Below are positions 60,008 through 64,000 of a DNA stretch of 64,000 nt, in pieces. The DNA lies in the NCBI GenBank assembly GCA_964644845.1, contig CAZXXS010000018.1:1-64000 (forward strand), in the 5' to 3' direction. The notes beneath the pieces are model-generated. The model saw only the letters and a list, made by a program, of their open reading frames with translations. It made no database searches and was not told the origin of the DNA. The position numbers were made by a program, and so were the translations under genes. This stretch comes from Geothermovivens sp964644845. Lineage in GTDB: Bacteria; Zhuqueibacterota; Zhuqueibacteria; Oleimicrobiales; Geothermoviventaceae. Each line of letters starts with the position of its first letter. The stretch's first letter is position 1.

Positions 60008-63000
60008 CGTGCCCCCTCCTGCTGCTTACTCATCGCCTCGAAGTACCGCTCAATCCAACGCCTGTAGTCCTTGGCGTAACCTTCGCGTAAAGCGCGCAGG
60101 AGTTCGGCGCGCCAGCTGTCTACCCTCTCTCCCAGATCGCTCGGCAGGGCCCCAGGACGACTGGCCAGTTGCCGTCTCGCCGCCTGAGCTTTGCGTTTCC
60201 GGCTGAGCCCCTGTCGGCGGATCGAACGTTGAGCATCCAGAAGTCGTGACAAAATGCGTTCCTGGCGATTCAGGGTTTCTTGCCGAATCCGGCCACGCTG
60301 CAGGTCCTCAGCAACCTTCTGCATGTCTTCAGCCACGCGGTCCAACCGCCCTGCCGATCCCGTCTGGCCTGCAGCTTCACGCATCAACTGCTCCAGCGTT
60401 CGCCGCAGGGCCTCCTGCTGCGCCGCAAGACGTTCCAGAGCCGCCTGTTGCTGCGGGGACCACTGTTGTCCCAGGCCGAACTGCATCGTTTGTTGATTCA
60501 GCCACTGTTGTTGATTCGACAATCCCATCATTTGCTGCAACCACTGCTCCATGCCGCCTTGCCCGGAGCTGCCCGCCGCCTGCTGCAGTGCGCTCTGCAC
60601 TCCCATCGAGAGTCGGTTCAAGGCGTTCATCGCTTCGAACGCTGCGTTGCGTGCGGCACCTGGGTTGCGACTTTCTAAACTCGAGAGCGCCCGGTCCATT
60701 TTTGCTGCTGCTTCGCCCAGCGCACGGGCTACCTGCGGGCTCACCGCAAAGGTTTTCTGTGACAGCTGGATCAAATCCTCTGCCACACGCTGCAGCGCTT
60801 CGCGCACATCCGCTTGCCGCTCAGCCAGGTTCGGAATGTTCTGGCCATTTCTCGAGGTCCGCTGCATGTCCCGCCAGAGTTTTTCCTGCTCCTGGGAGAG
60901 TTCCAGTGCCTGCCATGCCACCCGCTGCAGCCCTTTCATGGCTTCCAGCATCTCACGACCCGTCATGGCGTTCTTGGCCGACTGAATCTGCTGTGCCAGC
61001 TTCATCATTTGAGCCATCGCCTGCTGGCCCGTCTTCAGCGCTTGCTGCCGCTGCCCAGCCTGCATTTGCTGCTGAGCGAGTTTCATCTGGGAGGCAATGC
61101 TGGCCGAGTCGATCGCTGCCACCGCCGAGTCCAGCTGGTCCGTGGGTGTGCCCGGTACCTTCCTGGCTTCTTCGTTCAGCTCACGCAGGGTCCTCTCCAC
61201 GTCTTCGGCATCCCGCGCGAGCTGTTTTTCCTGCTGGGCCAACTTACGAGCGTCCGTTTCCTGCTTGCTGAGCGCCTTGTTCACGGTTTCCTGGCGTTGC
61301 AGCAAGTTGTCAAGCTTGTTGGCCAGTTCGTCCAGTTTCTGCTGCAAACGCAACCGCTTCAAGAGTTCGATTGTGCGGTCCAGACTCTTCAGAAGGTCTT
61401 CCTGATTGGCCTGCAGGTTCTTCATGGCCTGCTCGATCCGTTTGGGATCAAGCGATTTCAGCGCCTCTTGGAGTTTTTGCAGGGCCTGCTTGAGCTCCGG
61501 CGTGGCCACTTCCCGCATCAACTCCTGCAGCTTCTGGTACTTCTCCAGAGTTTCGCGAGCCAGAAGCTGGTTTCTTTCCATTTTCTCTACAGCCTGGTTC
61601 AGCGTGCGCTCCACCTCGCGCAGTTGCTGCAGAGCCTTCTCTTGGCGTTTTAGCGTCTCTTCGATTTCCTGCTTGCGCGTCCAGTCCACTTTTGTCTCGC
61701 GAAGCATCTCCCGCGACAGCTCGCGGATCTTTTGCCTCAGATCCTCACTTTGCTGCCGTACCTCCTCCAGACCGGTAAGCGTTTGTTGTTGCTGTTCCGC
61801 CACCTCCTGGTAAATTTCAAATACGGACGGAAATCGGGCCCGGTACGTGCGGCTCATGCCCTTCTTCGGCCCTCTCACCGTGTCGTTGTCGTACACAACA
61901 GCGTAGTAACTGACCTCATCTTCCGGGAGGAGTCCGAGATTCGCCAGGGACCAGTTGTAATCGATTCGCAGGTGCGGGCCCTTTTCCCCCAGTGGCAGGC
62001 GCAGAACGTGCTCCGAAGTATCAACCGCACCTCCGAGGTCATTCCCGGGTAGCACACGGTAGTGCAACTCCGCTTTGGAAAAACCGAAATCGTCTTCGGC
62101 GATCACCAGGAGCGGTAGTTCCATCGACTCACCCAGGTCCACGTCTTGCCCTGGAATCGGGATGGAAACAACCGGCCTGGCGTCCTCCATCACCGTGATC
62201 CGGTACACAATTGGCTCCGGAGTGAAGTAGCCACGCTTGTCCTGCAAACGAATGCTGTAGCCATCATCCCGACGCACCACAAAGTCGCCCGCCACGCGCC
62301 GTCCGTCGACCCGCAAGGCAAGAGAGTCGCCTTGCTCAAACAACAACATCGCACCAGCCAGAGCCTTATTTGCCTGGCCAGAGATCGACACGCGTGTTCC
62401 GGGCAACGCTGTCACATCGCCCACATTCGGCTCAAGCGTTCTCACCCCAAGCCCCGTGTACGCTGGGTAAACCAGCCGGAGCCGGAAGGTACGCAAAATG
62501 GGGGGCTCCACGACGCGCACTGCGTACTCCGGACTCGAAAAGCGGCCCGCCAGAACCCGGTACTGGAAAGAGTGGTCGACGCTCCTGAACCGCCAGTGGA
62601 AAACGCCGTCGCTGTCCGGCGTGGCTTCGCGCCGTTCCTTGCGCTCTACATCTTCGGGCGAGATTTCCAAGGTGGCATCTGCGGGCAGTCCTCCCTCGAT
62701 CCGCGCGCGGATTTCCACGCTTCCGCCCCGCAACAGCTCCACATCCCCGGGTTCCACCCGCACGTGCAGCACCGGCCCCCGGTAAAAAACTTGATTCCAG
62801 TGCACCAGCCGGTGCGCGCTCATGCCAAAGGGCCGGAAGAACAGGACAACCAAGAGGCCGATCCCTAACGCCCACCGGCCTGCCTGTCGCACCGTTCTCC
62901 GCCACGCGTCGCGGTCTAAAACCTCTCGGAAATCCAAATCTTCCACAAGCCGCGCGGCTTGCTCCAACCCGGCGCACGCAAGTGTTCGCTGCACAGGGTC

Positions 63001-63366
63001 GGCATCGTGCCGCGAAGCTTCGTAGACCTGCAGCGCGTTCCCAAGCCGATCCGCGACGACGTCGGTACGCCTGCCCACCTCGTAGGCCACATCCACAGCC
63101 GACTCTTTTCGCAGCCCCAGTCGAACTGCCGGAACAAGAAAGCATCCCAGGCCGAGCGCCGCGACAGCCACCAACCCCACCCAAATCAGCGCGTGCCGAC
63201 CGGCAGGGGACAACCACAGCAAAGCCTCCGTGGCCACCACCAGGACCAGCGCAATCACCACGGCCACCAATGTACGCACGGCCCAGGTCCGCAAGGAAAG
63301 TCGGTTCCGCTCGCGCCGGTAGTCGTTCAGCCTCCTGACGAGATTTTCGTACACTGAATCAGCCAT
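60004..63366 (-). CDS. DUF4175-like membrane protein with long glutamine-rich coiled coil
   Basis: A 1120-residue protein. Three membrane helices lie near the N-terminus (about 27-50, 57-80 and 143-163). Beta-rich domains follow (about 180-460; e.g. VRVVEPPILRTFRLRLVYPA and YTGLGVRTLEPNVGDVT, which match the usual DUF4175 pattern). From about 510 to 1090 the protein is almost entirely helical and very rich in Q, E, R and L, predicted coiled coil. The start at 63364-63366 has GAGAGGACGG upstream; the frame is open a little further. DUF4159 is the gene before it, a pairing common in FCB-group genomes (from memory). Role unknown; the family is thought to be membrane-associated. Confidence 0.78.
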   Translation of the reverse strand: MADSVYENLVRRLNDYRRERNRLSLRTWAVRTLVAVVIALVLVVATEALLWLSPAGRHALIWVGLVAVAALGLGCFLVPAVRLGLRKESAVDVAYEVGRRTDVVADRLGNALQVYEASRHDADPVQRTLACAGLEQAARLVEDLDFREVLDRDAWRRTVRQAGRWALGIGLLVVLFFRPFGMSAHRLVHWNQVFYRGPVLHVRVEPGDVELLRGGSVEIRARIEGGLPADATLEISPEDVERKERREATPDSDGVFHWRFRSVDHSFQYRVLAGRFSSPEYAVRVVEPPILRTFRLRLVYPAYTGLGVRTLEPNVGDVTALPGTRVSISGQANKALAGAMLLFEQGDSLALRVDGRRVAGDFVVRRDDGYSIRLQDKRGYFTPEPIVYRITVMEDARPVVSIPIPGQDVDLGESMELPLLVIAEDDFGFSKAELHYRVLPGNDLGGAVDTSEHVLRLPLGEKGPHLRIDYNWSLANLGLLPEDEVSYYAVVYDNDTVRGPKKGMSRTYRARFPSVFEIYQEVAEQQQQTLTGLEEVRQQSEDLRQKIRELSREMLRETKVDWTRKQEIEETLKRQEKALQQLREVERTLNQAVEKMERNQLLARETLEKYQKLQELMREVATPELKQALQKLQEALKSLDPKRIEQAMKNLQANQEDLLKSLDRTIELLKRLRLQQKLDELANKLDNLLQRQETVNKALSKQETDARKLAQQEKQLARDAEDVERTLRELNEEARKVPGTPTDQLDSAVAAIDSASIASQMKLAQQQMQAGQRQQALKTGQQAMAQMMKLAQQIQSAKNAMTGREMLEAMKGLQRVAWQALELSQEQEKLWRDMQRTSRNGQNIPNLAERQADVREALQRVAEDLIQLSQKTFAVSPQVARALGEAAAKMDRALSSLESRNPGAARNAAFEAMNALNRLSMGVQSALQQAAGSSGQGGMEQWLQQMMGLSNQQQWLNQQTMQFGLGQQWSPQQQAALERLAAQQEALRRTLEQLMREAAGQTGSAGRLDRVAEDMQKVAEDLQRGRIRQETLNRQERILSRLLDAQRSIRRQGLSRKRKAQAARRQLASRPGALPSDLGERVDSWRAELLRALREGYAKDYRRWIERYFEAMSKQQEGAR

Positions 63367-63466
63367 GCACAGGTCCGTCCTCTCGTGGCGTTGCATCCCC
63401 ATCTTTCGCGGATTTGCGGACGCCGTCGCTCGTAGAAAACCAGCCACCGTACCGCTGCTACGGGCT

Positions 63467-64000
63467 TCAGTGAGTCAGCGCGTAGATCACGATGTTTGTA
63501 CCCATCTTCAGCGCCGCTTGACGCAAGCTTTCCGGATCGCCGTGTACCTCTGGGTCTGCCCATCCGTCGGAAATGTTGGTCTGGTAGGTGTAGTACACCA
63601 CCAACCGTCCCCTGTCGAAAATGCCAAAACCCTGAGCGGGCTTGCCGTCGTGTTCGTGAATCTTCGGCAGCCCCTTGGGAAAATCGAAAACAACGTGGTA
63701 AATCGGGTGCGACACCGGAAGCTCAACCAGCTCTTTGTCAGGAAAGACTTTCTTGATTTCTTCCCGAAAGTACTTGTCCATCCCGTAGTCGTCGTCGGCG
63801 TAAAGAAAACCGCCGTTCTCGAGGTAGGTTCTCAGCCGCCGTGCTTCCTGCTCGCTGAACCGAATCCGACCGTGACCGGTCATGAACAGGACTGGACATT
63901 GAAACAGCTTGTCGTCCTCCAGAGAAACGCGGACCTCGTCGTCTGCGGTTTGCAACGTGGTGTGTTCCCGGATGAAGCGCTGAAGATTCGGAATGATCGA
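63467..64000 (-). CDS. DUF4159 protein, C-terminal part
   Basis: The last 177 residues of a DUF4159 protein; the start lies beyond the right edge. CPVLFMTGHGRIRFSEQEAR, RTYLENGGFLYADDDYGMDK, LPVSHPIYHVVFDFPKGLPK and GFGIFDRGRLVVYYTYQTNI are family patterns, including the FDD-like acidic motif and the late HP-I-Y-H segment. The family resembles the glutamine-amidotransferase/Rossmann fold and has no known reaction. It is often found with MoxR-BatA-type and DUF4175 genes; only the latter is visible here, 100 bases downstream. Confidence 0.88.
   Translation of the reverse strand, partial: SIIPNLQRFIREHTTLQTADDEVRVSLEDDKLFQCPVLFMTGHGRIRFSEQEARRLRTYLENGGFLYADDDYGMDKYFREEIKKVFPDKELVELPVSHPIYHVVFDFPKGLPKIHEHDGKPAQGFGIFDRGRLVVYYTYQTNISDGWADPEVHGDPESLRQAALKMGTNIVIYALTH

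Noticed and set aside
1..64000. CRISPR arrays, insertion sequences, prophage genes
   Set aside because: No regularly spaced repeats, transposase or phage genes were seen. The helix-turn-helix parts of the signalling proteins resemble transposase domains but are embedded in larger proteins.

Overview
The window is a dense bacterial chromosome segment of about 58% GC (estimated by eye). Every supported gene lies on the minus strand, so gene order reads from high to low coordinates. Lineage hints are a giant secreted protein ending in a FlgD-like/T9SS-type sorting domain, a PorV/PorQ-family outer-membrane protein, a DUF4175/DUF4159 neighbour pair, porGDAB-type pyruvate:ferredoxin oxidoreductase, a large (Alu-domain) SRP RNA and an MjaI-like restriction system. 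I infer a member of the Fibrobacteres-Chlorobi-Bacteroidetes (FCB) assemblage, Calditrichota/KSB1-like and possibly thermophilic. This placement is low confidence because no rRNA is present.

From the right edge leftward: 63.9-56.1 kb holds DUF4159, a DUF4175-like coiled-coil membrane protein, a TPR lipoprotein-like or secreted protein, small and secreted unknowns, YjbQ and ThiL. 55.1-52.5 kb holds a methyltransferase and the FtsE/FtsX division transporter. 52.5-46.2 kb is a heat-shock unit (hrcA-grpE-dnaJ) that runs on without a visible break into comEA, a pilin-like protein and PilM/PilN-like proteins, ending at a clear terminator. 46.1-43.85 kb is rsmD-coaD-pta with its own terminator, followed by aspC, fmdB and a TPR protein.

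40.1-21.4 kb is the most unusual region. It is a five-gene unit: a small secreted protein, a 3886-residue mosaic surface protein whose N-terminal domain the small protein duplicates, a PorV/PorQ-like barrel fused to TPRs, a 1235-residue partner-switching protein (RsbW-like kinase, membrane sensor, SpoIIE/RsbU phosphatase, helix-turn-helix segments, acidic linker, TPRs), and a STAS antagonist carrying a related helix-turn-helix tail. A perfect hairpin terminator closes it. The layout suggests a surface structure made together with its own signalling module; I regard this as the best candidate for an undescribed system.

20.5-14 kb holds icd, an MjaI-like restriction-modification pair whose methylase ends in an SNase-like domain, obg, dprA and a DUF362-ferredoxin protein. 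13.5-8.4 kb is a mixed RNA/protein unit driven by a strong promoter: two tRNA-Ser, gltX, tRNA-Gln, tRNA-Glu, tRNA-Arg(ACG), tadA, tRNA-Ser, tRNA-Ala, SRP RNA and dnaX. gltX lies beside tRNA-Glu and tRNA-Gln, and tadA beside its tRNA-Arg(ACG) substrate. 8.1-1.7 kb holds ebfC-recR, porGDAB, pgsA, pgpA and cinA. The last 1.7 kb carries a toxin-antitoxin-like pair and an uncharacterised gene with three apparent single-base frameshifts, then the start of thpR.
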